NCBI RefSeq assembly: GCF_001888185.1
Contig: NZ_CP016364.1
Span: forward strand, 2,976,001-3,040,000
DNA: 64,000 bases
Direction: 5' to 3'
Source: Phaeobacter porticola
GTDB taxonomy: Bacteria > Pseudomonadota > Alphaproteobacteria > Rhodobacterales > Rhodobacteraceae
Below the pieces are notes generated by a model. That model did no database searches. It saw nothing but the letters and a program-made list of their open reading frames with translations, and was not told the origin of the DNA. Of this stretch, positions 9,106-18,858 are shown in pieces. The translations under genes and the position numbers were made by a program. Positions within the stretch are counted from its first letter, which is position 1, and each line of letters begins with the position of its first letter.

Positions 9106-9522
9106 TCAAATTTTGCGCAGACGGATCACCACATCAACCGAAGCAATCTCAACCCCTTTGGGTGCCGCTGGTAGGCGCTGGATCACCAGTTGATCAGATG
9201 GCGCATCAGACAGGCGACCCTCGTCTTCCCAATAGAAATGGGGGTGGTCGTGGGTATTGGTGTCAAAATAGCTCTTGGATCCATCGACGGTGATTTCTTG
9301 CAACACGCCCGCTTCGCAAAAGGCCCGCAGCGTATTATAGACCGTCGCCAAAGAGACCGCGGCCCCTTTGTCCTTGGCCGCATCGAACAGGCTTTCGGCG
9401 GTGACATGACGGTGTCGACCATCGCCCACCAACAGCTCTGCCAACGCCACCCGTTGACGGGTCGGACGCAATCCGGCCGAAACCAGCCAGTCAGTAGCGA
9501 TGTCTGCGGGTGTTGGCGTCAT
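9106..9522 (-). CDS. irr: Fur-family iron response regulator Irr
   Basis: A 138-residue Fur-superfamily repressor. The start MTPTPADIATDW places the winged helix in its usual position (HVTAESLFDAAKDKG, then SLATVYNTLRAF). The C-terminal half carries NTHDHPHFYWEDEGRL, the His-rich segment typical of Irr, and it lacks the C-terminal CxxC zinc motifs of Fur itself. In alphaproteobacteria Irr senses heme and controls iron genes. It faces fabA across a 234-bp gap, an arrangement I recall from other Rhodobacteraceae. I could not find a clean inverted-repeat iron-control element in the gap. Confidence 0.85.
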   Translation of the reverse strand: MTPTPADIATDWLVSAGLRPTRQRVALAELLVGDGRHRHVTAESLFDAAKDKGAAVSLATVYNTLRAFCEAGVLQEITVDGSKSYFDTNTHDHPHFYWEDEGRLSDAPSDQLVIQRLPAAPKGVEIASVDVVIRLRKI

Positions 9523-9756
9523 AAAGCAGGTCCTGCATAGCGTTGCTGGATGCATATATAGGCAGATATAGGCGCAGCATTCAATTCAATTTACGGGCCA
9601 TCCAAGGCGGAGCAAAGCCTGTCACAGTTGAAAACCAGAAGGCAACAGCCCGGACAACACCTTAGCCGCTATGCCCGCAACCCTTGCAGGACAGTTGAAA
9701 CGGGTGCTACAGGGGGCCAGATATGCGATGATAACATAGGCAGGAGAAGCGCCAGC

Positions 9757-10266
9757 ATGGCCGATTACCCCAGCAGCTTTGACAAAGACGATTTGCTGAA
9801 ATGCGCCAGAGGCGAGCTGTTCGGCCCCGGCAATGCACAGCTGCCTGCCCCACCTATGCTGATGATGGACCGGATTACCGACGTCTCAGCCGATGGTGGT
9901 GCCCATGGTAAAGGTCATATCGTCGCAGAATTCGATATCACACCAGATTTGTGGTTCTTTGACTGCCATTTCCCCGGCAACCCAATCATGCCCGGCTGTT
10001 TGGGTCTTGATGGCCTGTGGCAACTAACCGGCTTCAACCTGGGCTGGCGCGGCTGGCAAGGTCGCGGTTATGCACTCGGCGTCGGCGAGGTTAAATTGAC
10101 CGGCATGGTCCGCCCTGATCGCAAGATGCTGACCTACAAGATCGATTTCACCAAAGCGATCCAGACGCGGCGCCTGACGATGGGTGTTGCGGATGGTATC
10201 GTCGAAGCGGATGGTGAAGTCATCTACCAGGTCAAGGACATGAAGGTGGCCCTCTCCGAGAGTTGA
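9757..10266 (+). CDS. fabA: 3-hydroxydecanoyl-ACP dehydratase/isomerase
   Basis: Makes and isomerises trans-2-decenoyl-ACP, the branch point to unsaturated fatty acids. The 169-residue length matches the E. coli enzyme. Active-site residues are His71 in [18 protein letters not shown] and Asp85 in the same segment. The ATG starting [10 protein letters not shown] has AGGAG about 10 bases upstream; an ATG 129 bases earlier in the same frame gives a tail with no family character. It is first of a fabA-fabB-fabI operon ending at a terminator at 12371. Confidence 0.96.
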   Translation: MADYPSSFDKDDLLKCARGELFGPGNAQLPAPPMLMMDRITDVSADGGAHGKGHIVAEFDITPDLWFFDCHFPGNPIMPGCLGLDGLWQLTGFNLGWRGWQGRGYALGVGEVKLTGMVRPDRKMLTYKIDFTKAIQTRRLTMGVADGIVEADGEVIYQVKDMKVALSES

Positions 10267-10310
10267 TCCGCAGCTCCCCTGGCCCCTGAACTAGCATAGG
10301 AGTACGCAGT

Positions 10311-11540
10311 ATGCGTCGCGTCGTCGTCACCGGTCTGGGCATTGTCTCGTCCATCGGAAACAATGCCGAAGAGGTTCTCGCCTCTCTCAAAACAGGTAAA
10401 TCCGGCATTGAAGCCAGCCCTGAAATGACAGAGTATGGTTTTCGTAGCCAAGTTGCAGGCACCCTGAAGCTGAATGTGGCTGATCATGTCGACAAGCGCA
10501 CCCTGCGCTTTATGGGCGCAGGGGCCGCCTATGCTCATATCGCGATGAGCCAGGCGATTGCCGACGCAGGTCTGTCCGATGAACAGATTGTCAACGAACG
10601 CACCGGTCTGATCGCGGGCTCTGGCGGCCCGTCGACATCGGCCATGCTAACCGCACATCAGACCGTCCTGAAGACCGGCGCAACCAAGCGCATCGGCCCC
10701 TTCGCCGTACCAAAGTGTATGTCCTCGACGATCTCTGCGAATCTTGCGACCGCATTCAAAATCAAGGGTATCAACTATTCGATCACCTCGGCCTGCTCCA
10801 CTTCGCTGCACTGCATCGGCAATGCTGCTGAACAGATCATGATGGGCAAACAAGATGTGATGTTTGCAGGCGGCGGCGAGGAGCTGGACTGGACGCTGTC
10901 CTGTCTGTTTGATGCAATGGGCGCAATGTCCTCAAAATACAACGACACCCCCGAGAAAGCCTCTCGCGCGTTTGACGCGGACAGAGATGGTTTTGTGATC
11001 TCTGGAGGTGGCGGCATTGTGGTCCTGGAAGATCTGGATCATGCACTGGCGCGTGGTGCCAAGATTTACGCCGAGGTCACCGGCTTTGCCGCGACATCCG
11101 ATGGCCACGACATGGTGGCCCCCTCAGGTGAGGGCGGCGAGCGCGCGATGCGTCTTGCTCTGCAATCCCTGCCCGAAGGCCGCAAGGTTGATTACATCAA
11201 TGCCCATGGCACATCGACCCCGGTCGGCGACGTCGGTGAAGTCGAAGCAGCCCGCCGTGTCTTTGGTGCCGGTAACGTGCCACCGATCTCCTCGACAAAG
11301 TCGATGACCGGTCACGCACAGGGGGCCGCCGGCGCACTAGAAGCGATTTTCTGCCTTTTAATGCTGGACCAAGATTTCATCACCCCGTCAATCAACGTCG
11401 ACACTCTGGCCGAAGGCATCGCGCCGGAAGAGGTCGCAACCCAGCTGGTGGAAAACGCCGGACTGGACAGTGTCATGACCAACAGCTTTGGCTTTGGCGG
11501 CACCAACGGCTCAATGGTTTTGAGCAAATACAAAGGATAA
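10311..11540 (+). CDS. fabB: Beta-ketoacyl-ACP synthase I
   Basis: Condensing enzyme that elongates saturated and unsaturated acyl-ACPs; with FabA it supports anaerobic-type unsaturated fatty acid synthesis. It has 409 residues with the Cys-His-His triad: Cys162 in [10 protein letters not shown], His in [11 protein letters not shown] (about 297) and His in [10 protein letters not shown] (about 332). The start is preceded by AGGAG. It follows fabA by 44 bases and precedes fabI by 6. Confidence 0.96.
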   Translation: MRRVVVTGLGIVSSIGNNAEEVLASLKTGKSGIEASPEMTEYGFRSQVAGTLKLNVADHVDKRTLRFMGAGAAYAHIAMSQAIADAGLSDEQIVNERTGLIAGSGGPSTSAMLTAHQTVLKTGATKRIGPFAVPKCMSSTISANLATAFKIKGINYSITSACSTSLHCIGNAAEQIMMGKQDVMFAGGGEELDWTLSCLFDAMGAMSSKYNDTPEKASRAFDADRDGFVISGGGGIVVLEDLDHALARGAKIYAEVTGFAATSDGHDMVAPSGEGGERAMRLALQSLPEGRKVDYINAHGTSTPVGDVGEVEAARRVFGAGNVPPISSTKSMTGHAQGAAGALEAIFCLLMLDQDFITPSINVDTLAEGIAPEEVATQLVENAGLDSVMTNSFGFGGTNGSMVLSKYKG

Positions 11541-11546
11541 CGGCTC

Positions 11547-12338
11547 ATGTCAGAAGTATTGACGGGCAAACGTGGCCTGATCATGGGGGTCGCGAACGAC
11601 CGCTCGATCGCATGGGGCATCGCCAAGGCTATGGCCGAAGCGGGGGCCGAACTGGCATTCACCTATCAGGGGGAGGCCTTTGGCAAACGATTGGAACCAC
11701 TCGCACAAAGCGTCCACAGTGATTTCATGGTTGATGTTGATGTGACCAACGACGCATCGCTCGACGCAGCTTTCGAACAGTTGTCCGCACGCTGGGGCAG
11801 CATTGATTTTGTGGTCCACGCCATCGCCTATTCGGACAAGACCGAGTTAACCGGCCGGTTCCTTGATACCAGTCGCGAGAACTTCAAGAACTCGATGGAC
11901 ATCTCGGCCTACTCCTTTGTTGAGGTGGCCAGACGAGCTTATCCTATGATGAAGGAAAACGGTGGTACCTTGCTGACGTTGACCTATCAGGGATCCAACC
12001 GTGTCGTGCCGAACTACAACGTGATGGGCGTGGCCAAGGCTGCCTTGGAAAGCGCCACGCGCTATCTGGCAAATGACCTCGGCCCAGAGGGCATCCGCGT
12101 CAATGCGATCTCTCCCGGCCCGATGAAAACCTTGGCCGGTGCTGCCATTGGTGGCGCGCGCAAGACGTTCAAACACACAGATCAGAATGCCCCGATGCGT
12201 TCGAATGCAACACTGGAGGCTGTTGGCGGCACTGCTGTCTACCTGGCTTCGGACGCAGGAGCCTGCACAACCGGTGAAATCATCCGCGTTGATGGCGGCT
12301 TTCACGTGTTGGGCATGCCACAGCAGGATAATCTCTGA
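11547..12338 (+). CDS. fabI: Enoyl-ACP reductase (NADH), FabI type
   Basis: Catalyses the last reduction step of fatty acid elongation. The protein has 263 residues in a short-chain dehydrogenase fold, with an N-terminal nucleotide-binding segment (GLIMGVANDRSIAWGIAKA) and the Tyr-x6-Lys active site in NYNVMGVAKAA (about residues 156-166). The pattern GVANDRSIAWG rather than a classic SDR glycine motif marks it as FabI. It is third in the fab operon and ends 32 bases before a strong terminator. Confidence 0.95.
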   Translation: MSEVLTGKRGLIMGVANDRSIAWGIAKAMAEAGAELAFTYQGEAFGKRLEPLAQSVHSDFMVDVDVTNDASLDAAFEQLSARWGSIDFVVHAIAYSDKTELTGRFLDTSRENFKNSMDISAYSFVEVARRAYPMMKENGGTLLTLTYQGSNRVVPNYNVMGVAKAALESATRYLANDLGPEGIRVNAISPGPMKTLAGAAIGGARKTFKHTDQNAPMRSNATLEAVGGTAVYLASDAGACTTGEIIRVDGGFHVLGMPQQDNL

Positions 12339-12370
12339 CCCGCATCTCGCAGAACAGGCGGAAACAAAAT

Positions 12371-12394
12371 GGGCACCCCGGTGGTGCCCTTTTT
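12371..12394 (+). terminator. Intrinsic terminator of the fabA-fabB-fabI operon
   Basis: GGGCACC pairs perfectly with GGTGCCC across the 5-nt loop CCGGT and is followed by five T residues on the plus strand. It lies 32 bases after the fabI stop and immediately before the end of the convergent nitronate monooxygenase-like gene. Confidence 0.85.
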
Positions 12395-12401
12395 CATCAA
12401 T

Positions 12402-13484
12402 TTAACGTGTCGTGGCGGATTCCGCCGCATCAAGCTCGGCAAACAACACATCCATCAGTTCGGCCGCCGGAAGGGCGCGAGCCCTCGCAGCCCCCTGCCC
12501 GGCCCACTGCGCGCCATAGCCCCAATCGCCTACAGATTTCGCGGCCGCGTTCAGCGCTTTGCCCGCGTCATAGGTGATAGGATATTCTGGGATATCCGCA
12601 TCGGTGTTGGCCTGAGCCCACGCGGTGAACTTATTGGTCAGACAGCGCGCGGGCCTACCTGAAATCGCTGCTATCATTTCAGTCGTTGGTGCATCCGCTA
12701 ACAGCGCCGCGCGATAGCCCGCGTCCGCACTGCTTTCTGGGCACGCGATAAAAGCGGTCCCCAGTTGGGCAGCCGTCGCGCCCGCTGCCAATGCTTGGGC
12801 GATATCCGCGCCCGTCATTATCCCCCCTGCTGCAATAAGCGGCAGGTCCGTGCATTCCACCAACTGGCGGATCAGTGGAATGGTGTTGAGCCGTGTATCA
12901 GGGCTGGCAGGGTCAAAGATCCCCCGATGTCCGCCTGCCTCCCAGCCTTGGGCAACGATCGCGTCAATCCCGGCAGCGACGAGCTGACCTGCTTCTTCCA
13001 CCGACGTGGCCGTTGCAAAAAGCAGGCAGCCAACTTCCTGCAATTGCTCAATCACGTTCGTCTCTGGCAAACCAAAGTGAAAGCTGACCACCGCAGGTCG
13101 TTCTTTCACCAATAGGGCCTGCATATCGGTATCGACCACAAAACTTGTATAGATCTCGCGCAATTCCTGCGGAGGCACGCTGTTGTAACAATGAAAAATC
13201 GGCGAGAGCCGTTCCAGCCAAGCCGCCTCGACCACATCATCTGAGATCGCAGGCCTGTGGCAGAAGGCATTGATGTTTATAGGACGATCTGTGATCGCGC
13301 GGGTCTGGTGCAACATCTCAGCCGCCTGTTCGACGCTCGCAGCACCGATGCCAAGCGCGCCCAACCCACCGGCATTGCTGACCGCCGCCGCCATCTGCGG
13401 TGTGCTGACCCCCGCCATGGGGGATTGCAAAATCGGGGCCCTAAGCCCCAAACGCTCCACCAATGTCGCTGACCTTGATGCCAT
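12402..13484 (-). CDS. FMN-dependent nitronate monooxygenase-like oxidoreductase
   Basis: A 360-residue TIM-barrel flavoprotein of the 2-nitropropane dioxygenase/nitronate monooxygenase family. Family features are the N-terminal LQSPMAGVSTPQMAAAVSNA, the GWEAGGHRG segment with the candidate catalytic His (about residue 193), and a phosphate-binding LIAAGGIMTGADIAQALAAG (about 225-245). The same fold includes FabK-type enoyl reductases and other flavin enzymes. Adjacency to the fab operon is suggestive, but FabI is already present, so I keep the broad call. Confidence 0.85.
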   Translation of the reverse strand: MASRSATLVERLGLRAPILQSPMAGVSTPQMAAAVSNAGGLGALGIGAASVEQAAEMLHQTRAITDRPININAFCHRPAISDDVVEAAWLERLSPIFHCYNSVPPQELREIYTSFVVDTDMQALLVKERPAVVSFHFGLPETNVIEQLQEVGCLLFATATSVEEAGQLVAAGIDAIVAQGWEAGGHRGIFDPASPDTRLNTIPLIRQLVECTDLPLIAAGGIMTGADIAQALAAGATAAQLGTAFIACPESSADAGYRAALLADAPTTEMIAAISGRPARCLTNKFTAWAQANTDADIPEYPITYDAGKALNAAAKSVGDWGYGAQWAGQGAARARALPAAELMDVLFAELDAAESATTR

Positions 13485-13568
13485 TTCATATGCTCCCGCC
13501 GTTTCTCAACCTACGGCAGAAGACCCGGTTTGGACAGGCGACGCAAGAGCACGTCGCCTGTGAACCAA

Positions 13569-13997
13569 TCAGTTGATTGAGACCAGTTCGATATCAAAAA
13601 TCAGATCTTTGCCCGCCAGCGGATGGTTGGCGTCCAGTGTAACGGTCGCCTCGGTCACCTCAACAACGGTCACCGGCAGAACTTCTCCGGTTGGGGCCTG
13701 CATCTGCAGCTGGGTGCCCACGGTCAGCGGGATGTCATCAGGGATACCTTCACGCGGAATGGTCTGGCGGGCTTCGTCATGGCTAGGGCCATACGCCTGG
13801 TCAGCAGCAATGTTCAGCGTCTTTTTCTCGCCAACCGACATACCCACGAGACCGGTGTCCATGCCGTCGATGACCTGGCCGGAACCAACTGTGAACTCAA
13901 GCGGCTCGCGCCCTTCGGAACTGTCAAAGACGCTGCCGTCTGTCAGCGTACCTGTATAATGGATACGCACGGTATCGCCGCTTTTTACCTCGGTCAT
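13569..13997 (-). CDS. FKBP-type peptidyl-prolyl cis-trans isomerase, SlyD-like
   Basis: A 142-residue cytosolic folding catalyst and chaperone. The FKBP core is split by an insert-in-flap chaperone domain (about residues 70-125), as in SlyD. Visible motifs are VRIHYTGTLTDGSVFDSS and LEFTVGSGQVIDGMDTGLVG. It lacks the His/Cys-rich metal-binding tail of E. coli SlyD, so a role in nickel handling is unlikely. It is apparently a single-gene unit; an 8-bp inverted repeat at 13536-13559 lies just past its stop without a T-run. Confidence 0.9.
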   Translation of the reverse strand: MTEVKSGDTVRIHYTGTLTDGSVFDSSEGREPLEFTVGSGQVIDGMDTGLVGMSVGEKKTLNIAADQAYGPSHDEARQTIPREGIPDDIPLTVGTQLQMQAPTGEVLPVTVVEVTEATVTLDANHPLAGKDLIFDIELVSIN

Positions 13998-14186
13998 GGG
14001 ACCTCCAGTTGGGTAGAAGTTACAAAGCCGCGCACATTATAGAACACAATGGTGATGTAAACCCGATGGGGGCACACAGCGACATGCGGCCTGTATTCCA
14101 GCATGAGGCAATCGGATTGTGGCTGGAATTGACGCCTGCTTTGCGCCTAGGCTGAAACAACCACAGCACACCGGACGGGAGAGCCC

Positions 14187-14873
14187 ATGGCAATCAGCAC
14201 CTGTATCTTCGACGCGTACGGCACTTTGTTCGACGTCACTGCCGCAGCCCGCCAAGCCGCGCGCGAGCCGGAATTCCCGCATCTGGTGGACAATTGGGCC
14301 GAACTGGCAAATCACTGGCGGTTGAAGCAGCTGCAATACACTTGGCTGCGTGCCATAACCAAGGCCCATACAGATTTCTGGCAGGTCACCCAGGACGGGC
14401 TGGACTGGGCGATGGAGGCCACAGGCCTAAGCGGTGATCCGCAATTGCGCCAAAGATTGCTAGACCTCTACTGGCAGTTGAAAGCCTATGATGAGGTGCC
14501 AGAAATGCTGCGCGCGCTCAAAAACAATGGTCTGCAGACCGGAATCCTATCCAACGGCTCACCACAGATGCTGGACGGTGCGGTGCAATCCGCGGGACTA
14601 AGCAACTTGCTCGACGATGTGCTGTCGGTCGAAAGTGTCGGTATCTTCAAACCTGACGCGCAGGTTTACGACCTTGTCGGCAAACGTTTCGACTGCACAC
14701 CCGATGAGGTGCTGTTCGTATCTTCAAACGGTTGGGATGCGGCTGGCGCGACCGGCTACGGATTTCAAACAGTCTGGGTCAACCGTAGCGGTGAACCGGT
14801 GGATCGTTTGCCATGGACACCGCATCATGTGTTGAACAACCTCAGGACAATTCCTGATCTGGTTAGCGGATAA
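14187..14873 (+). CDS. Haloacid dehalogenase, type II
   Basis: A 228-residue L-2-haloacid dehalogenase-like enzyme of the HAD superfamily. The nucleophile Asp9 sits in CIFDAYGTLFD, motif II in LSNGSPQML (about residue 118) and the motif III Lys in GIFKPDAQVYDLV (about 151), followed by SSNGWDAAGATGYGF, typical of the type II group. It could hydrolyse 2-chloro acids or act as a general phosphatase-like HAD enzyme. It heads a plus-strand run of closely spaced catabolic genes. Confidence 0.9.
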   Translation: MAISTCIFDAYGTLFDVTAAARQAAREPEFPHLVDNWAELANHWRLKQLQYTWLRAITKAHTDFWQVTQDGLDWAMEATGLSGDPQLRQRLLDLYWQLKAYDEVPEMLRALKNNGLQTGILSNGSPQMLDGAVQSAGLSNLLDDVLSVESVGIFKPDAQVYDLVGKRFDCTPDEVLFVSSNGWDAAGATGYGFQTVWVNRSGEPVDRLPWTPHHVLNNLRTIPDLVSG

Positions 14874-14879
14874 CTCCCT

Positions 14880-15761
14880 GTGCCCCTTTCCTCTCAACCG
14901 AATCTAGCACATTTCCGCACCTCAGACGGACTGACCCTAGCCTATGATGACACGCGCGTTGTTGGTGAAGCCTGGGAGCGGCGTGGACGTCCGCCCTTGC
15001 TCTGCCTTGCCGGATTGACGCGCGATGGCCGCGACTTTCGCTATCTGCGCCCTCACATCAAAGGTCACCGTGTGATCACACTAGACGCGCGTGGACGTGG
15101 GCAATCGCAATATGCACAGGACTATCACAGTTACAATGTCCCCCGCGAAGCGCAGGACGTGATTGAACTTCTGGATCATCTAGAGATCCCCAAGGTCACC
15201 GTGCTTGGCACCTCTCGCGGCGGATTGGTGGCAATGGTATTGGCGGCAACCGCCAAATCCCGCCTTTCCGGGGTAGTCTTAAACGACGTCGGGCCTGAGA
15301 TCCCCAAGGATGGGATCAGCCGGATCATGGCCTATGTCGGCCATCGTCCGGCGACCAAAACACATGAAAAGGCAGCGCAGGTGCTTGCCCAACATATGGC
15401 CCTGGCCTTTCCAACTGTACCGCCAGGCCGGTGGCGCGAAGAAGTCGAAACTTTTTACGAACAGTCAGAAGATGGCCTTGCCTTACGCTATGATCCGCGG
15501 CTGCGTGATGCCCTATTGGCGCAGGCGAGTCACGGACCTCCGCCCGACCTCTGGCCGCTGTTCATGGCACTAGGAGAGCTGCCAAGCGGCATCATTCGGG
15601 GTGCCAATTCAGACATTCTCAGTCACGAAACATTTCAGGAAATGCGCCGCCGCCTGCCTGCGTTACTTGCCATCGAAGTTCCAAATCGTGGTCACGTTCC
15701 CTTCCTGGATGAGCCGCAATCCCTTGCTCTTGTTCACCGTATTCTGGAGTTGTCTACATGA
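14880..15761 (+). CDS. Alpha/beta hydrolase
   Basis: A 293-residue single-domain alpha/beta hydrolase. The nucleophile elbow is GTSRGG (about residue 111), the oxyanion region LLCLAGLTRDGRDF (about 40-54), and the terminal His is in PNRGHVPFLDEP (about 275). The start is GTG, 6 bases after the dehalogenase stop, and the stop overlaps the next ATG by ATGA, so it is translated within an operon. The substrate is unknown. Confidence 0.85.
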   Translation: MPLSSQPNLAHFRTSDGLTLAYDDTRVVGEAWERRGRPPLLCLAGLTRDGRDFRYLRPHIKGHRVITLDARGRGQSQYAQDYHSYNVPREAQDVIELLDHLEIPKVTVLGTSRGGLVAMVLAATAKSRLSGVVLNDVGPEIPKDGISRIMAYVGHRPATKTHEKAAQVLAQHMALAFPTVPPGRWREEVETFYEQSEDGLALRYDPRLRDALLAQASHGPPPDLWPLFMALGELPSGIIRGANSDILSHETFQEMRRRLPALLAIEVPNRGHVPFLDEPQSLALVHRILELST

Positions 15762-16732
15762 CGTCATTTCACGCCATCAAGGCCGCTGCCGACCGGTTGA
15801 AGGGTCACTCCCGCCTGACCCCTTTGCTGTCATCGCCATTTCTGGATGAGATCGCGGGCCGTCAGGTATTGGTCAAGGCTGAATGCCTGCAACACACCGG
15901 ATCATTTAAATTCCGGGGCGGCTGGTCCGCGCTTTCAGCGCTGCCTGCTGAACAGCGAACACGTGGTGTATTGGCTTACTCCAGTGGCAATCACGCACAG
16001 GGCGTGGCGGCGGCGGCAGCAGCGCATGACACACCCGTGGTGATCCTGATGCCCGAGGACGCGCCTGCCATCAAGATCGCCAATACCCGTGCACTCGGCG
16101 CTGAGGTCGTGTTGTTCAACCGCGCGACCGACAATCGCGATGCCATCGGCGCTGAGCTGGCCGAGGGGCGTGGGCTTACATTGATCAAACCCTATGACGA
16201 GGCCGAGGTTATCGCGGGCCAAGGCACCGTTGGTTTGGAAATCGCATTCCAAGCCAAAGACTTGGGCGTGACAGAGGCCGATGTCCTGGTTTGTTGCGGC
16301 GGCGGTGGTCTGACTGCAGGGATTGCCTTGGCGCTGGAACAGGACGCGCCCCAGATGTGTGTTCACCCTTGCGAGCCTGAACACTTTGATGATGTCACAC
16401 GTTCACTTGCGTCTGGCAAAATTTGCCACAACATCAGCACTGCAGGGTCGATCTGTGACGCAATCCTGACACCCGCGCCGGGTGAGATAACATTTCCGAT
16501 CCTATCGCGCCTCTGCGGGCCCGGCATTGTCGTGACTGAAAACGAGGCCCTGCATGCCATGGCACTGGCATTCCTGCGGCTGAGAATCGTACTGGAGCCC
16601 GGCGGCGCGGTTGCGCTTGCGGCAGCGCTGTTTCATGCGGATCAACTAGATGGCCCGACATCCATAGCAGTGGCGACCGGTGGCAATGTTGACGCGACGG
16701 TCTTTACCGAAGCCCTGCGCCGCTTCGGTTAG
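15758..16732 (+). CDS. PLP-dependent threonine/serine dehydratase
   Basis: A 324-residue fold-type II PLP enzyme. The PLP-binding Lys is in HTGSFKFRGG (about residue 52), the phosphate-binding loop is CCGGGGLTAG (about 182-191), and SSGNHAQGVA is the substrate-recognition segment. The length without a C-terminal ACT domain fits a catabolic threonine dehydratase or serine racemase-like enzyme rather than the biosynthetic IlvA. It overlaps the upstream hydrolase gene by 4 bases. Confidence 0.88.
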   Translation: MTSFHAIKAAADRLKGHSRLTPLLSSPFLDEIAGRQVLVKAECLQHTGSFKFRGGWSALSALPAEQRTRGVLAYSSGNHAQGVAAAAAAHDTPVVILMPEDAPAIKIANTRALGAEVVLFNRATDNRDAIGAELAEGRGLTLIKPYDEAEVIAGQGTVGLEIAFQAKDLGVTEADVLVCCGGGGLTAGIALALEQDAPQMCVHPCEPEHFDDVTRSLASGKICHNISTAGSICDAILTPAPGEITFPILSRLCGPGIVVTENEALHAMALAFLRLRIVLEPGGAVALAAALFHADQLDGPTSIAVATGGNVDATVFTEALRRFG

Positions 16733-16762
16733 AGAGCGGAATGTAGCCAAGGAACTATTCCC

Positions 16763-17965
16763 ATGACAGACTTCACGATTGCATCCTTCAATGTGAAAAA
16801 CCTGATTGGACCGGATCAGGAGTATTACAAGTTTCAGAACTATACGCCCGAGGAATACGCCTGGAAATCGGACTGGATGGCTGACCAGATGCTGACGCTG
16901 GACGCCGATGTTGTTGGGTTCCAGGAAATCTTTGACGAGGTCCCTCTGCGCGAGATCATCGCTGAAACCGACCGGCGCGGTATGGAGGCCAACGCAGCCA
17001 GCCTGCCAGACGTATCTAAGCGCTACCATCGCAAGGCAATTTTCCGCAAACTGGCCTATACGCCTTATACAGGCGCGGAGCTGGTCTTTGCTCCAAATGT
17101 GAACGACAGCGACATGCCCGGCAAACGGCGGCCCGGTCTTGCCATCCTGTCACGCTATGGGTTTGCAGAACCCGTTGAGGTTATTCAGGATCTAGCGCAA
17201 CCCGTTGATATCCCGATGGCATGTCTGGGCGGTGATGACGACGCTGGTTACTATACGCTGCGCCGCCTGTCCCGGCCTATTATGAAGGCGCGTATTCCAG
17301 TGGGTGACCAGCTCATAACTGTCTTTAACTGCCATCTTAAGTCCAAGCTCGGTGAATTCATAACCCCACAGGGGGCGCCTTATGCACCAGAATCGGTGCT
17401 GACTGCCTATGATGCAAGCGGGCGCGCCTTGGGTGCATTGCGGGCCGCCCTTCGTCGCATGGCCGAGGCCTGGGTGTTGCGGCGCGCCGTTTTGGACGAA
17501 CTGGAGCAAGGTCGGCCCGTCATGGTCCTGGGAGATTTCAACGATGGTGAACATGCTGTCAGTTCAGAGATCATCAGTGGCGAAACTCCGTTTCGAAATT
17601 ATGCGTGGATGTTGCGTCACGACGCCAGCCACTCGGGTGATCGCTATTCAGCAAAGGAAGACGCCCAGATCCGCGACACGATCGACAGGCTACGTTTGCG
17701 CGCCGCCGAGAAGATGTTCCTCAAGAAATCTCTGAGAGATGTGGTCTACACGACCGCCTTTGGCGGCGTGCACGAGAGCATCGACCAAATCTATATGTCG
17801 CGCCATTTCGACCCTGACTGGAGCGGCTCCATTGGTGAAATGCAGTACTTCAGTGTGTTCAATGACCATTTGACTGACGGTAGCCATCCCGAGGCGCCCT
17901 ATAACAAACTGGCCTCTGACCACGGTCAGATCATGGCCCATATGCATCTCTATGGCGGAAAATAG
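16763..17965 (+). CDS. Endonuclease/exonuclease/phosphatase-family protein
   Basis: A 400-residue cytosolic protein of the DNase I-like superfamily. The metal and catalytic motifs are present: ASFNVKNL at the start, VVGFQEIFDE (Glu ligand, about residue 54), MVLGDFNDGEHAV (about 256-268) and a terminal SDHGQIMAH (about 388). There is no signal peptide, so it is not an obvious secreted nuclease. Phosphodiesterase or nuclease activity is inferred from the fold; the substrate is not evident from the neighbours. Confidence 0.85.
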   Translation: MTDFTIASFNVKNLIGPDQEYYKFQNYTPEEYAWKSDWMADQMLTLDADVVGFQEIFDEVPLREIIAETDRRGMEANAASLPDVSKRYHRKAIFRKLAYTPYTGAELVFAPNVNDSDMPGKRRPGLAILSRYGFAEPVEVIQDLAQPVDIPMACLGGDDDAGYYTLRRLSRPIMKARIPVGDQLITVFNCHLKSKLGEFITPQGAPYAPESVLTAYDASGRALGALRAALRRMAEAWVLRRAVLDELEQGRPVMVLGDFNDGEHAVSSEIISGETPFRNYAWMLRHDASHSGDRYSAKEDAQIRDTIDRLRLRAAEKMFLKKSLRDVVYTTAFGGVHESIDQIYMSRHFDPDWSGSIGEMQYFSVFNDHLTDGSHPEAPYNKLASDHGQIMAHMHLYGGK

Positions 17966-18066
17966 AGCCTGAATTTAGACAAAACCCGACCGAGTAGCCA
18001 GACTTTACCTCGTCTGATCGGCACCGTAATACTGCGCCCTGATCCAGACGTCATTGGGGAACCGCT

Positions 18067-18858
18067 ATGCCACTTGCTGATCTGGGCGATGTCCAGCTGA
18101 ACTATCAATTGGATGGAGATCCCACCGGGCGTCCACTGGTCTTTGCCAATTCTCTTGGTACTGATTTGCACCTCTGGGGCGCGGTGCTGGACCGGCTCCC
18201 CGGCGGCTTGCGGATAATTCGCTACGATTTGCGCGGGCACGGCCAGTCTTCGGCTCCGTCAGCGCCCTATACGATGGGCGCACTTATTCGCGATGCAGAG
18301 CGCCTGTTGGATCTGTTAGAAGTACGCGACTGCATCTTTGTCGGCCTGTCGATTGGCGGTATGATCGCACAAGGTCTTGCGGTTAAGCGATTGGACCTGA
18401 TGCGCGGGCTGGTGCTGTCCAACACCGCAGCCAAGATCGGTACGGCTGCGAACTGGCGGCAGCGGATCGAGGCGATCCGACGGGATGGGCTAGAATCTGT
18501 CGCCGATAGCATCATGGAGCGCTGGTTCGCCCCTACATTTCGAAAATCACCGCAAATGCTTCAATGGCGCGATGGCTTGCTGCGCCAATCCATCGAAGGC
18601 TACATCGGCTGCTGCACCGCCATTGCCGGTACTGATTTTTACACACCGACAAGCGGTTTGCGCCTGCCGACGTTGGGGATTGCCGGATCCGACGACGGCG
18701 CAACCCCCGCCGATCTGGTCCGTGAAACCGTCGATCTGATCCCCGGCTCTAAATTCGAGGTGATCCGCCGCGCGGGACATCTGCCTTGCGTAGAACAACC
18801 CGATGCATTTGCGGACCAGCTGATCACATTTCTCAAAGAGGTCGGGCATATTGACTGA
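18067..18858 (+). CDS. pcaD: 3-oxoadipate enol-lactonase
   Basis: Hydrolyses 3-oxoadipate enol-lactone in the protocatechuate branch of the beta-ketoadipate pathway. It is a 263-residue alpha/beta hydrolase with nucleophile elbow GLSIGGM (Ser about residue 97), an acid in GSDDGATP and the catalytic His in RRAGHLPCVEQP (about 239). Those motifs and the downstream pcaB support the assignment. Its stop overlaps the next gene by 8 bases. Confidence 0.85.
   Translation: MPLADLGDVQLNYQLDGDPTGRPLVFANSLGTDLHLWGAVLDRLPGGLRIIRYDLRGHGQSSAPSAPYTMGALIRDAERLLDLLEVRDCIFVGLSIGGMIAQGLAVKRLDLMRGLVLSNTAAKIGTAANWRQRIEAIRRDGLESVADSIMERWFAPTFRKSPQMLQWRDGLLRQSIEGYIGCCTAIAGTDFYTPTSGLRLPTLGIAGSDDGATPADLVRETVDLIPGSKFEVIRRAGHLPCVEQPDAFADQLITFLKEVGHID

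Noticed and set aside
9624-9700. Direct repeat ACAGTTGAAA in the irr-fabA gap as an Irr operator
   Set aside because: The 67-bp spacing and sequence do not match known iron-control elements.
13536-13559. 8-bp inverted repeat AGGCGACG/CGTCGCCT as terminator of the FKBP gene
   Set aside because: There is no T-run on the minus strand and the stem is short, so I do not call a terminator.
14095-14129. ATTCCAGC/GCTGGAAT inverted repeat before the dehalogenase gene
   Set aside because: The 19-nt loop and isolated position give no support for a regulatory or terminator role.
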